Shown: piece after piece, positions 45,436 through 54,073 of the stretch
Numbering within the stretch: the first letter of the stretch is position 1
How the letters are laid out: each line of letters begins with the position of its first letter
Assembly (NCBI RefSeq): GCF_003012745.1
Contig: NZ_PXYK01000035.1
Span: 1-56,315 of the forward strand
Reading direction: 5' to 3'
DNA length: 56,315 nt
Source: Kumtagia ephedrae
GTDB taxonomy: Bacteria > Pseudomonadota > Alphaproteobacteria > Rhizobiales > Rhizobiaceae
The notes under the pieces: model-generated
Database searches by the model: none
Seen by the model: only the letters and a program-made list of their open reading frames with translations
What the model was told of the DNA's origin: nothing
Translations under genes and position numbers: made by a program

Positions 45436-46887
45436 ATGTATCTGGGGATCGACCTCGGCACGTCCGGCGTCAAGGTGCTGCTGATCGACGCCGACCAGGA
45501 GGTGGTCGGCTCGGCCAGCGCCCATCTCGACGTCTCGCGCCCGGAACACGGCTGGTCGGAGCAGGAGCCGGCCGACTGGATCAGGGCCACGGACGAGGCG
45601 ATCGCCGCGCTTTCGGCCAAGCACGGCAAGGCGGTTGCCGCGGTCAAGGGCATCGGGCTTTCCGGCCAGATGCACGGCGCGACACTGCTCGATGCGGGGG
45701 ACGAGCCGCTGCGCCCCTGCATCCTGTGGAATGACACGCGCAGCCACCGCGAGGCGGCGAAACTCGACGCCGATCCGCGCTTCCGCAAGATCACCGGCAA
45801 CATCGTCTTTCCCGGCTTCACCGCGCCGAAGCTCGCCTGGGTGAGGAACAACGAGCCGGAGGTCTTCGCCAAGGTCCGCAAGGTGCTGCTGCCGAAAGAC
45901 TACCTGCGCCTCTGGCTGACCGGCGAGCATATTTCCGAGATGTCGGATTCCGCCGGCACCTCCTGGCTGGATACCGGTGCGCGGAAATGGTCGGCGGAGC
46001 TGCTCGCGACGACGCATCTCGACGAGGGCCACATGCCGGCCCTGGTGGAGGGGACCGAGCAGGGCGGCAGGCTGCGCGACGAGCTGGCTTCGCGCTGGAA
46101 ACTGCAGCAAGGCGTGATCGTGGCCGGCGGGGCCGGCGACAATGCCGCGTCGGCCTGCGGCATGGGCACGGTGAAGGCGGGCCACGCCTTCGTCTCGCTC
46201 GGTACGTCGGGCGTGCTGTTCGCCGCCAACGACGCCTATCTGCCGAAGCCCGAAAGCGCCGTCCATGCCTTCTGCCATGCGCTGCCGAGAACCTGGCACC
46301 AGATGGGCGTCATCCTGTCAGCGACGGATTCGCTCAACTGGCTGGCGGCGGTCAGCGGCAAGCAGCCGGCCGAGCTCACCAATGCTCTCGGCGAGGGACT
46401 GCGCAAGCCGACGGGCGTAACCTTCCTGCCCTATCTCTCCGGCGAACGCACCCCGCACAACGACGCGGTGATCCGCGGCTCCTTCACCGGACTCGAGCAC
46501 GAGACCGACGTGCCGGCGCTGACCCAGGCGGTGCTGGAGGGCGTCGCCTTCGCCTTCCGCGACAGCCTGCAGGCGTTGCGCGAGGCGGGCACCACGATCG
46601 GCCGCGTCACCGCCGTCGGCGGCGGATCGCGCTCGCATTACTGGCTGAAGGCGATCGCGACGGCGCTGGACGTCGCCGTCGACATCCCCGCCGACGGCGA
46701 TTTCGGCGCGGCCTTCGGCGCGGCGCGGCTCGGGTTGATCGCGGCCGAGAAAGCAGACCCGCACCACGTGCTGACCGCGCCTTCGACCGCCGAGACGATC
46801 GCGCCGGTGGCCGGGGTGACGGCGGCCTATGACGACGCATACGCGCGTTACCGCGCACTCTATCCGGCTATCAGAGGAGTTTCCTGA
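45436..46887 (+). CDS. xylB: Xylulokinase
   Basis: 483-aa FGGY carbohydrate kinase: D-xylulose + ATP to xylulose 5-phosphate + ADP. N-terminal phosphate-binding MYLGIDLGTSGVKVLLID; substrate loop GIGLSGQMHGATLLD with the xylulokinase MHG; ATP-side motifs GGAGDNAASACGMG, VSLGTSGVLFAA, LPYLSGERTPHND and AVGGGSRSHYWLKAIATAL. GGGAGG precedes the ATG. It abuts xylA with no intergenic space. A XylR regulator is not in the window. Confidence 0.96.
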   Translation: MYLGIDLGTSGVKVLLIDADQEVVGSASAHLDVSRPEHGWSEQEPADWIRATDEAIAALSAKHGKAVAAVKGIGLSGQMHGATLLDAGDEPLRPCILWNDTRSHREAAKLDADPRFRKITGNIVFPGFTAPKLAWVRNNEPEVFAKVRKVLLPKDYLRLWLTGEHISEMSDSAGTSWLDTGARKWSAELLATTHLDEGHMPALVEGTEQGGRLRDELASRWKLQQGVIVAGGAGDNAASACGMGTVKAGHAFVSLGTSGVLFAANDAYLPKPESAVHAFCHALPRTWHQMGVILSATDSLNWLAAVSGKQPAELTNALGEGLRKPTGVTFLPYLSGERTPHNDAVIRGSFTGLEHETDVPALTQAVLEGVAFAFRDSLQALREAGTTIGRVTAVGGGSRSHYWLKAIATALDVAVDIPADGDFGAAFGAARLGLIAAEKADPHHVLTAPSTAETIAPVAGVTAAYDDAYARYRALYPAIRGVS

Positions 46888-48198
46888 ATGACCACCGGCT
46901 TTTTCGGCGACATCAAGCCCATCAAGTATGAGGGGCCGGATTCGACCAATCCGCTCGCCTACCGCTTCTACAATCCCGACGAGGTGGTGTTCGGCAAGCG
47001 GCTGGAGGACCATCTGCGCTTCGCCGTCGCCTATTGGCACTCCTTCGCCTGGCCGGGCGGCGATCCGTTCGGCGGCCAGACCTTCGAGCGTCCGTGGTTC
47101 GGCGACACGATGGAGAAGGCGAGGCTCAAGGCCGACGTCGCCTTCGAGATGTTCTCGCTGCTGGGGGCTCCCTATTACTGCTTCCACGACGCCGATGTGC
47201 GTCCGGAGGGCGCGACCTTTTCCGAAAGTGCGGCGCGTCTCGACGAAATTGCCGAGGTTTTCGCCGAAAAACAGCAGAAAACCGGCGTAAAACTGCTGTG
47301 GGGAACCGCAAATCTGTTCTCGCACCGCCGCTTCATGGCGGGCGCGGCGACCAATCCGGACCCCGACGTCTTCGCCTATTCGGCGGCGACGGTGAAGAAA
47401 TGCATCGACGTCACCAAGCGGCTCGGCGGCGAGAACTATGTGCTGTGGGGCGGCCGCGAGGGCTATGAGACGCTGCTCAACACCGACATGAAGCGCGAGC
47501 GCGAGCAGGCCGGGCGTTTCCTGTCGATGGTCGTCGACTACAAGCACCGGATCGGCTTCGAGGGAACCATCCTGATCGAACCGAAGCCGCAGGAGCCGAC
47601 AAAACACCAGTACGACTACGACGTCGCCACCGTCTACGGCTTCCTCAAGGACTTCGGCCTGGAGAAGGAGGTCAAGCTCAACATCGAGCAGGGCCATGCG
47701 ATCCTGGCCGGCCATTCCTTCGAGCACGAGCTGGCGCTGGCCGGCGGGCTCGGCGTCCTCGGCTCGATCGACATGAACCGCAACGACTACCAGTCGGGCT
47801 GGGACACCGACCAGTTCCCCAACAACGTGCCGGAGATGGCGCTGGCTTACTACTACGTTCTGCAGGCGGGCGGTTTCACCACCGGCGGCACCAATTTCGA
47901 CGCGAAGCTGCGCCGCCAGTCGCTCGACCCGCAGGATCTGCTGATCGGCCATATCGGCGGCATGGACTGCTGCGCCCGCGGGCTGAAGGCGGCGGCGCGG
48001 ATGATCGAGGACAAGGCGCTGTCGGGGCCGCTGGAGGAGCGCTATGCCGGCTGGAAGTCGGCGGAGGCGCAGGCGATGCTGTCGGGCAAGCGCACGCTCG
48101 AGGAGATCGCCGAGCGCGTGGTCAAGGAGAAGATCGAGCCGCAGCCGCGCTCCGGCCGGCAGGAGTTCCTGGAGAACGTCGTCAACCGCTACGTCTGA
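46888..48198 (+). CDS. xylA: Xylose isomerase
   Basis: 436-aa TIM-barrel enzyme: D-xylose to D-xylulose. Motifs: FRFAVAYWH-type segment [33 protein letters not shown] with the catalytic His, [56 protein letters not shown] and [20 protein letters not shown] metal ligands. Length matches class II enzymes. It starts one base after the xylB stop; AGAGGAG lies at the end of xylB. Confidence 0.97.
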   Translation: MTTGFFGDIKPIKYEGPDSTNPLAYRFYNPDEVVFGKRLEDHLRFAVAYWHSFAWPGGDPFGGQTFERPWFGDTMEKARLKADVAFEMFSLLGAPYYCFHDADVRPEGATFSESAARLDEIAEVFAEKQQKTGVKLLWGTANLFSHRRFMAGAATNPDPDVFAYSAATVKKCIDVTKRLGGENYVLWGGREGYETLLNTDMKREREQAGRFLSMVVDYKHRIGFEGTILIEPKPQEPTKHQYDYDVATVYGFLKDFGLEKEVKLNIEQGHAILAGHSFEHELALAGGLGVLGSIDMNRNDYQSGWDTDQFPNNVPEMALAYYYVLQAGGFTTGGTNFDAKLRRQSLDPQDLLIGHIGGMDCCARGLKAAARMIEDKALSGPLEERYAGWKSAEAQAMLSGKRTLEEIAERVVKEKIEPQPRSGRQEFLENVVNRYV

Positions 48199-48219
48199 GA
48201 CGGCGGCCTGCGTGATTTC

Positions 48220-48253
48220 CCGATCCGAACCTGCTAGCCGGGCCTCGGATCGG
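48220..48253. terminator. Hairpin after xylA
   Basis: CCGATCCGA and TCGGATCGG form a perfect 9-bp stem with a 16-nt loop, 21 bp past the xylA stop. No T-run follows, so this is a candidate rather than a certain intrinsic terminator. Confidence 0.45.
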
Positions 48254-48379
48254 TTCGACGCTGCGCGGCCACCGCTTGGATGCCTTGGCGGCGCCTGCCT
48301 GCACGAGCTTGTCCCTGACGTTCTGGATCGACGGTTTTCCCTGTCTGCGCGGCGAGCGTGCCGGATCGACCTGATACAA

Positions 48380-48402
48380 GGCCTCTCCAGAGTGGAGAGG
48401 CC
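48380..48402 (+). promoter_or_regulatory. Hairpin enclosing the ribosome site of the GNAT gene
   Basis: GGCCTCTCC-AGAGT-GGAGAGGCC is a perfect 9-bp stem. Its 3' strand contains the GGAGAGG ribosome site of the gene starting at 48406, so folding would hide the start region. Confidence 0.55.
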
Positions 48403-48405
48403 AGC

Positions 48406-48885
48406 ATGGACGAGAGCCGGATCGTCATACGTCCCGCGACGGAAGCGGACAGGGCGTCGGTGCAGGCGATCCTGGCCGACACGTTCGAGACCACATGGCG
48501 CCCGCATCTGACGTCCGCTGCGATCGAGGACTACCTGTCGGCGGGGCGCGGCGATCGTTATGTCGGCGAACACTGGCCGGCATTTTGGGTCGCCGAAATG
48601 GACGGCAAGCCCGCCGGTTTCGTGCATTGGGACGGCGACTTCATCGAAGCCGTGCACGTCTCCTCAAATCATCTGCGCCGGGGCATCGGCAGCCGGCTGC
48701 TCGACCATGCCGAGCGCGCGATCGCCGCGGCCGGCTTTGCCGAGGCGCGGCTGGAAAGCGACGACTTCAACCGGCGCAGCCACGCCGTTTACCTGACGCG
48801 CGGCTACGTAGAAAAGGACCGCTATCCGGACGATGAATGGAACAGCGGCTTCACGACGCTGCTTTTCGCCAAGCCGCTCGGGTGA
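48406..48885 (+). CDS. GNAT-family N-acetyltransferase
   Basis: 159 aa. Acetyl-CoA binding motif A is VHVSSNHLRRGIGSRLLDHA (with the RxxGxG loop); N-terminal VIRPATEADRASVQAILADT and the final GYVEKDRYPDDEW are typical. Substrate unknown. The ATG is 4 nt from the hairpin at 48380-48402. An upstream in-frame ATG at 48358 lacks a ribosome site and would begin before that hairpin. Confidence 0.9.
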   Translation: MDESRIVIRPATEADRASVQAILADTFETTWRPHLTSAAIEDYLSAGRGDRYVGEHWPAFWVAEMDGKPAGFVHWDGDFIEAVHVSSNHLRRGIGSRLLDHAERAIAAAGFAEARLESDDFNRRSHAVYLTRGYVEKDRYPDDEWNSGFTTLLFAKPLG

Positions 48886-49018
48886 CAGCAGCAGCGGATT
48901 TTCTCCGGGGACATTTTTCAAGTCAGGGCAAGGGGTTGGCGTGGGTGGATGGGCGGTGCCTCATTTCCGGCACGCAGATGCCTTCGGCCTGTCATGAAAC
49001 CCCGGTAGGGTCCGTGGC

Positions 49019-49246
49019 ATGGAACAGAATCGCATAGACCACGCGCTGCCGGGCCGGCTCGATCAGGCGATCTTCAACGGCTTCGGCGACGACGATTCGA
49101 TTGTCGATCGGCTGCTGGCGCTGCCGGTTGCAACGCCGGCGCACGACGGCAAACCCAATGTTTGGGAGGCCGGAGTGGCGCGGCGACTGGAAAAGCTGCT
49201 TGCCGACGAGATGCGCGAGCGGATCGAAGGCAAGCCGGAACGCTAG
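49019..49246 (+). CDS. Small hypothetical protein
   Basis: 75 aa, acidic/basic mixed and helical: MEQNRIDHALPGRLDQAIFN, then DDSIVDRLLALPVATPAHDG and RRLEKLLADEMRERIEGKPE. No membrane segment and no recognised family. TAGGG lies about 9 nt before the ATG. Amphipathic pattern and normal composition favour a real gene. Confidence 0.5.
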   Translation: MEQNRIDHALPGRLDQAIFNGFGDDDSIVDRLLALPVATPAHDGKPNVWEAGVARRLEKLLADEMRERIEGKPER

Positions 49247-49297
49247 GCCGGAGCCTCGGCCAAGACTTAGTCAACCAGTAATCCACAGGTGCGATGT

Positions 49298-50278
49298 CTA
49301 TTTCTGTCGCATGCGGCGTGGCGCCTCACCAAAGGCGCGTGAAAAGGCCCGCGAAAAGGCAGCCGAGCTGGAAAAGCCGCAGCGCGCGGCGACGTCGGCC
49401 AAGGCGATGCGGGTGTCGAGCACCAGCCGGCGCGCCGCATGCAGCCGCAGCCGCAGGTAGTAGGCGCCCGGCGATTCGCCGATCGAGCGGCGGAAGATCG
49501 TCTCCAGCGTGCGGGCGGTGACGCCGGCCCGCCGGGCAATTGCCGCGACGGTGAGCGGCTGGTCGATATGCGCCTCCATCAGCCGCACCGCCTGCGCGAG
49601 GCGCGGGTCGTAGCCGTCGAGCCGGCCGAGCGACACCAGCGGCTGCGCGTCGGTGGCGGAGCGCGCCTGGTCGTAGATGAAGACTGAGGCGACATCGAGC
49701 GCCACCGCCATGCCGAGGCGCGAGCGCACCAGATGCAGCATCAGGTCGAAGGTCGGCGAGGCGCCGCCGGCGGTGAAGGCCGGGCCGTCGATCACATAGC
49801 GGTCGGGCCGCACGTCGGTGCCCGGAAAGGCGTCGACGAAATCCTCCATGTCCTCCCAATGCGTCGTCGCGGCCCGCCCCTCCAGCAGCCCGGCACGGGC
49901 GATCACCCATGAGCCGGCCTCGATGCCGCCATAGGCGCGCGCCGCCCGCGCCACCCGGCGGACGCCGGTCAGCAGGCCCGGAGCGGCCTCGTGGCGTGCG
50001 CCGAAGCCGCCGATGATTGCGAGCACATCCGGGCGCTGCGCCGGATCGAATATGCCCGTGACCGCGACGGGCAGGCCGGCGGTGGTGATAGGCGGGGAGC
50101 CGTCGAGCGATACGATCTTCCAGTCGAACATCGTCTCGCCGGTCACGCGATTGGCCGCCCGCAGCGGGTCGACGGCCGAGGCCACGCACATCAGCGATGA
50201 GCCGGAGAGCGCGAGGAAGGTCACGCCGAGCGGGGTCCGCTCGGGCAGAAAGATTGAGGGCTTTTCGCCTTTCGCCAT
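49298..50278 (-). CDS. GlxA-family transcriptional regulator (AraC HTH with DJ-1/PfpI-like domain), CdhR-like
   Basis: 326 aa. N-terminal class I amidotransferase-like sensor (about residues 15-180: GVTFLALSGSSLMCVASAVD, LAIIGGFGARHEA, GIEAGSWVIARAGLLEGRAA; the catalytic Cys is replaced by Gly-Ser, so it is a ligand sensor). C-terminal AraC-type double HTH: TVAAIARRAGVTARTLETIF and IALADVAARCGFSSSAAFSR. Members of this class (CdhR, GbdR) activate carnitine or betaine catabolism, and this one is divergent from a carnitine-type BKACE gene across 78 bp. ATG 50278 gives the usual length; the ribosome site is weak. Confidence 0.9.
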   Translation of the reverse strand: MAKGEKPSIFLPERTPLGVTFLALSGSSLMCVASAVDPLRAANRVTGETMFDWKIVSLDGSPPITTAGLPVAVTGIFDPAQRPDVLAIIGGFGARHEAAPGLLTGVRRVARAARAYGGIEAGSWVIARAGLLEGRAATTHWEDMEDFVDAFPGTDVRPDRYVIDGPAFTAGGASPTFDLMLHLVRSRLGMAVALDVASVFIYDQARSATDAQPLVSLGRLDGYDPRLAQAVRLMEAHIDQPLTVAAIARRAGVTARTLETIFRRSIGESPGAYYLRLRLHAARRLVLDTRIALADVAARCGFSSSAAFSRAFSRAFGEAPRRMRQK

Positions 50279-50356
50279 TTCGATTTCGTAAAACGCAAAG
50301 CACTTTCCCGCAAGTGAGGCATGCTTGGTCCGTAGACGACAAGGGAGGAGGTCCTC

Positions 50357-51274
50357 ATGCCGCTCGAGATGAATCGCGAGGTCTTCATCACCTGCGCCGT
50401 GACCGGTTCCGGCGGGACGCAGGATCGCAGCCCGCATGTGCCGCGCTCGCCAAAACAGATCGCCGACTCGGCGATCGCGGCGGCCAAGGCGGGCGCCGCC
50501 ATCGTCCACTGCCATGTGCGCGACCCCGAGACCGGAAAACCGCGCCGCGACGTCTCCCTCTACCGCGAGGTGACGGAGCGCATCCGCGAGGCCGATGTCG
50601 ACGTGGTGCTGAACCTCACCGCCGGCATGGGCGGCGACATGGTGTTCGGCCCGGTCGAAAGCCCGCTGCCGCTGAAGACGGCGGGCACCGACATGGGCGG
50701 TGCCACCGACCGGGTCGAGCATGTGCGGCAATGCCTGCCGGAGATATGCACGCTCGACTGCGGCACCATGAACTTCGCCGAGGCCGACTATGTGATGACC
50801 AACACGCCGGGCATGCTGCGCGCCATGGGCGGCATGATGACCGAAATGGGCGTCAAGCCGGAGATCGAGGCCTTCGACACCGGCCATCTCTGGTTCGCCA
50901 AGCAGTTGGTGGCCGAAGGCGTGCTGGCGCCGCAGGCGCTCGTGCAGCTCTGCATGGGCGTGCCTTGGGGCGCGCCGGACGACCTCAACACCTTCATGGC
51001 GATGGTCAACAACGTGCCGAAGGACTGGACGTTTTCCGCCTTCTCGCTCGGCCGCAACCAGATGGCCTATGTCGCGGCGGCGGTGCTCGCCGGCGGCAAC
51101 GTTCGGGTCGGCCTGGAGGACAATCTGTGGCTCGACAAGGGCGTGCTCGCCACCAATGCGCAGCTGGTCGAGCGGGCGGTCACGGTCGTCGAAAACCTCG
51201 GCGCGCGGGTGATCGGGCCGGAAGAGGTGCGCAAGAAGCTCGGGCTGACGAAACGGGCGCCGTTGGCCGCATAG
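50357..51274 (+). CDS. BKACE-family beta-keto acid cleavage enzyme (probable 3-dehydrocarnitine cleavage)
   Basis: 305-aa TIM-barrel (formerly DUF849). Family landmarks: FITCAVTGSGGTQDRSPHVP, AGAAIVHCHVRDPETGKP with the zinc-binding His pair, VVLNLTAGMGGDMVFGP, GVPWGAPDDLNTFMAMVNN, GGNVRVGLEDNLWLDKGVLA. These enzymes condense a beta-keto acid with acetyl-CoA and split it. Next to a carnitine dehydrogenase, the expected reaction is 3-dehydrocarnitine + acetyl-CoA to acetoacetyl-CoA + glycine betaine or the equivalent betainyl-CoA product. GGGAGGAGG precedes the ATG. Confidence 0.92.
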   Translation: MPLEMNREVFITCAVTGSGGTQDRSPHVPRSPKQIADSAIAAAKAGAAIVHCHVRDPETGKPRRDVSLYREVTERIREADVDVVLNLTAGMGGDMVFGPVESPLPLKTAGTDMGGATDRVEHVRQCLPEICTLDCGTMNFAEADYVMTNTPGMLRAMGGMMTEMGVKPEIEAFDTGHLWFAKQLVAEGVLAPQALVQLCMGVPWGAPDDLNTFMAMVNNVPKDWTFSAFSLGRNQMAYVAAAVLAGGNVRVGLEDNLWLDKGVLATNAQLVERAVTVVENLGARVIGPEEVRKKLGLTKRAPLAA

Positions 51275-51300
51275 GAATCGGGAATGCTGGCATTCCTTCC

Positions 51301-51458
51301 CACCCCCCTCTGTCCTGCCGGACATCTCCCCCGCAAGGGGGGAGATTGGCCGGCCGCCTGGCTTTCGCCAATCGTCCGCGTTGCAGAGGGTCGTGAGGCG
51401 TCGAGACAGCTAATCTCCCCCCTTGCGGGGGAGATGTCCGGCAGGACAGAGGGGGGTG
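51301..51458. repeat. Palindromic element, family A copy 2
   Basis: Arms 51301-51350 and 51409-51458 match at 49 of 50 positions. Both arms carry TGTCC-TGCC-GGACA in place of TGGCC-TGCC-GGCCA, a compensatory change. The spacer has CTTTCGCCAATCG as in copy 1. Located between the BKACE and carnitine dehydrogenase genes. Confidence 0.92.
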
Positions 51459-51496
51459 ACATGGAGCGGCACCGCCGGAAATAGGGGGATTGCACA

Positions 51497-52573
51497 ATGA
51501 CCATCGAAAAAGCAGCGGCCATCGGCGGGGGCGTGATCGGCGCGGGCTGGGTGGCCCGGCTGCTGCTCAACGGCATCGACGTCGCGATCTACGACCCGGA
51601 CCCGGAAGCCGAGCGCAAGGTCGGCGAGGTGATGAAGGGGGCGCGCCGCGCCTACCGCAAGATGGTGCCGGGCGGCCTGCCCAGGGAAGGCAAGCTGACT
51701 TTCGCCAAGACGATCGCCGAGGCGGTCGACGGCGCCGACCTCGTCCAGGAGAGCGTGCCGGAGCGGCTCGACCTCAAGCACAGGGTGCTGGCCGAGATCG
51801 ACAGGCACGCGCCGGCCAACGCGCTGGTCGCCTCCTCGACCTCCGGCATCAAGCCGACCGACATGCAGAGCGCCATGCGGCGGCCGGAGCGGCTGGTGGT
51901 GGCGCATCCGTTCAACCCGGTCTACCTGCTGCCGCTGGTGGAGATCGTCGCCGGCAAGGACACGCTGCCGGAAGCCGTCGAGATGGCCAAGGAGGCCTAT
52001 TCGTCGATCGGCATGAAGCCGGTGGTGGTGCGCAAGGAGATCGAGGCTTTCGTCGGCGACCGGCTGCTGGAGGCGGCGTGGCGCGAGGCGCTGTGGCTGA
52101 TCAAGGACGGCATCTGCACCGTCGAGGAACTCGACGACATCATGCGCTATTCCTTCGGCCTGCGCTGGGCGCAGATGGGCATGTTCCAGGTCTACCGCAT
52201 CGCCGGCGGCGAGGCCGGCATGCGCCACTTCATGGCGCAGTTCGGGCCGTGCCTCACCTGGCCGTGGACCAAGCTGATGGACGTGCCGGAATACAATGAC
52301 GAGCTGGTCGAGCTGATCGCCACGCAGTCGGACGAGCAGGCCAACGGCCTGTCGATCCGCGAGCTGGAAAAGATTCGCGACGACAATCTGGTCGCCATCA
52401 TGGAAGCGCTCGGCAAGCAGAACAAGGGCAAGGGCTGGGGCGCCGGCGCGCTCTACAACGCGTTCACGGGCGAGCTGGCCAAGCGGGCGACGAAGCCGAA
52501 GGCGTCCAAGGCGGCGGAGAAGGCCAAGGCCGAGAAGAAAGCGGAAAAGCCAAAGAAAAAGAAGAAGGATTGA
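51497..52573 (+). CDS. lcdH: L-carnitine dehydrogenase (3-hydroxyacyl-CoA dehydrogenase family)
   Basis: 358 aa. NAD-binding GGGVIGAGWVARLLLNG near residues 9-25; VVAHPFNPVYLLPLVEIV with the catalytic His; ASSTSGIKPTDMQ; C-terminal helical domain including LRWAQMGMFQVYRIAGGEAG. It oxidises L-carnitine to 3-dehydrocarnitine. Rhizobial forms are often fused to a thioesterase domain; this one instead ends in a 30-residue Lys/Ala-rich tail (KASKAAEKAKAEKKAEK then KKKKKD). AGGGGG precedes the ATG. Same strand as the BKACE gene. Confidence 0.88.
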   Translation: MTIEKAAAIGGGVIGAGWVARLLLNGIDVAIYDPDPEAERKVGEVMKGARRAYRKMVPGGLPREGKLTFAKTIAEAVDGADLVQESVPERLDLKHRVLAEIDRHAPANALVASSTSGIKPTDMQSAMRRPERLVVAHPFNPVYLLPLVEIVAGKDTLPEAVEMAKEAYSSIGMKPVVVRKEIEAFVGDRLLEAAWREALWLIKDGICTVEELDDIMRYSFGLRWAQMGMFQVYRIAGGEAGMRHFMAQFGPCLTWPWTKLMDVPEYNDELVELIATQSDEQANGLSIRELEKIRDDNLVAIMEALGKQNKGKGWGAGALYNAFTGELAKRATKPKASKAAEKAKAEKKAEKPKKKKKD

Positions 52574-52585
52574 GGCGTGAATTCG

Positions 52586-52696
52586 CGTGGTGCGTCCTTC
52601 GACAGGCTCAGGATGAGGATCGTTGGTGCAAGCCTTTGCATATCGAGGATTGGCGCAAACGGGCCTCATCCTGAGCTTGTCGAAGGACGCACCACG
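52586..52696. repeat. Inverted-repeat element, family C (33-bp arms)
   Basis: Arms 52586-52618 and 52664-52696 match at 32 of 33 positions; the core is TGCGTCCTTCGACARGCTCA. The spacer is 45 bp. It starts 13 bp past the carnitine dehydrogenase stop and ends 32 bp before the acyl-CoA dehydrogenase start. It shares GCGTCCTTCGA with 29721-29868. Confidence 0.88.
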
Positions 52697-52728
52697 ACAC
52701 GGTCAACCTTGTAACAGGTGATGCGAAC

Positions 52729-53892
52729 ATGGATTTCGGTCTTTCCGAAGAACAAAAGCTGATCGTCGATACGACGCGCGCCTTCGTCGAAAACGAACTC
52801 TATCCGCATGAGCGCGAGGTCGAGCGCAGCGGCCATCTCAGGATGGAGCTGATCAAGGAACTGCAGAAGAAGGCGATCGACGCGGGGCTCTATGCCGCCA
52901 ACATGCCGGCCGAGGTCGGCGGCGCCGGGCTCGATACGGTCACCTGGCTGCTCTATGAAAAGGAACTCGGGCGCGCCAACTATGCGCTGCATTGGACCTG
53001 CGTGGCGCGGCCGTCCAACATCCTGCTCGCCGGCACGCCGGAACAGCGCGAAAAGTATCTTTTCCCGTGCATCCGTGGCGAGAAATGGGACTGTCTCGCC
53101 ATGACCGAGCCGGGCGCCGGCTCCGACCTGCGCGGCATGAGGGCATCGGCCGTGCAGGACGGCGACGATTTTGTCCTCAACGGTACCAAGCATTTCATCT
53201 CCCATGCCGACCTTGCCGACTTCGCAATCGTCTTCATGGCCTCGGGCGAGGAGGAGTCTCCACGCGGCAAGCGGAAGAAGATCACCGCCTTCTTCGTCGA
53301 CAAGGGAACGAAAGGCTTCACCGTCCGCGACGGCTACCGTAACGTCTCGCACCGCGGCTACACCAATTCGGTGCTGGAGTTCGACGACTGCCGGCTGCCG
53401 AAGGAGCAGGTTCTCGGCGAGGTGCACAAGGGCTTCGAGGTGGCGAATTCCTGGCTGGGCGCGACGCGCCTGCAGGTTGGCGCCACCTGCCTCGGCCGGG
53501 CCGAGCGGGCGTTGCAGCACGCGATCGAATACGCCGCGCAGCGCGAGCAGTTCGGCCAGCAGATCGGAAAGTTCCAGGGCGTGTCGTTCAAGCTCGCCGA
53601 CATGGCGACCGAGCTGAAGGCGGCCGACCTGATGGTGTTCGAGGCCGGCTGGAAATACGATTCCGGAACCGTCACCGACCAGGACATGGCGATGGCCAAG
53701 CTGAAGGCGACCGAAATGCTTGCCTTCGTCGCCGACGAGGCGATCCAGATCCATGGCGGCATGGGGCTGATGGACGACCTGCCGCTGGAGCGCATCTGGC
53801 GCGACGCAAGGGTAGAGCGCATCTGGGAGGGAACGAGCGAGATCCAGCGGCACATTATCTCGCGGGCATTGCTGAGGGCGGTGGGGGGATGA
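52729..53892 (+). CDS. Acyl-CoA dehydrogenase
   Basis: 387-aa FAD flavoenzyme. N-terminal MDFGLSEEQKLIVDTTRAFV; FAD-binding CLAMTEPGAGSDLRGMRASA and FVLNGTKHFISHADLADFAI; C-terminal EAIQIHGGMGLMDDLPLERI and RIWEGTSEIQRHIISRALL, with the usual catalytic-base region. Beside carnitine genes it probably oxidises gamma-butyrobetainyl-CoA to crotonobetainyl-CoA (inference from context). It is followed by palindromic element copy 3 and the acyl-CoA ligase. Confidence 0.92.
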   Translation: MDFGLSEEQKLIVDTTRAFVENELYPHEREVERSGHLRMELIKELQKKAIDAGLYAANMPAEVGGAGLDTVTWLLYEKELGRANYALHWTCVARPSNILLAGTPEQREKYLFPCIRGEKWDCLAMTEPGAGSDLRGMRASAVQDGDDFVLNGTKHFISHADLADFAIVFMASGEEESPRGKRKKITAFFVDKGTKGFTVRDGYRNVSHRGYTNSVLEFDDCRLPKEQVLGEVHKGFEVANSWLGATRLQVGATCLGRAERALQHAIEYAAQREQFGQQIGKFQGVSFKLADMATELKAADLMVFEAGWKYDSGTVTDQDMAMAKLKATEMLAFVADEAIQIHGGMGLMDDLPLERIWRDARVERIWEGTSEIQRHIISRALLRAVGG

Positions 53893-53913
53893 TGGGCCTG
53901 CCCGCGCTCTGTC

Positions 53914-54070
53914 GCACCCCCCTCTGGCCTGCCGGCCATCTCCCCCGCAAGGGGGGAGATTGGCAGCGTCGGCGTCGCGCCTCTCACTGCGCTGGAGACT
54001 GGCGAAAGCAGCCCGGCCATCCAATCTCCCCCCTTGCGGGGGAGATGGCCGGCAGGCCAGAGGGGGGTGC
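53914..54070. repeat. Palindromic element, family A copy 3
   Basis: Arms 53914-53963 and 54021-54070 are perfect 50-bp inverted repeats. The spacer matches those of the other copies only when read on the minus strand, so this copy is reversed. Its right end, GAGGGGGGTGC, lies 3 nt before the ligase ATG. Confidence 0.92.
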
Positions 54071-54073
54071 TGC

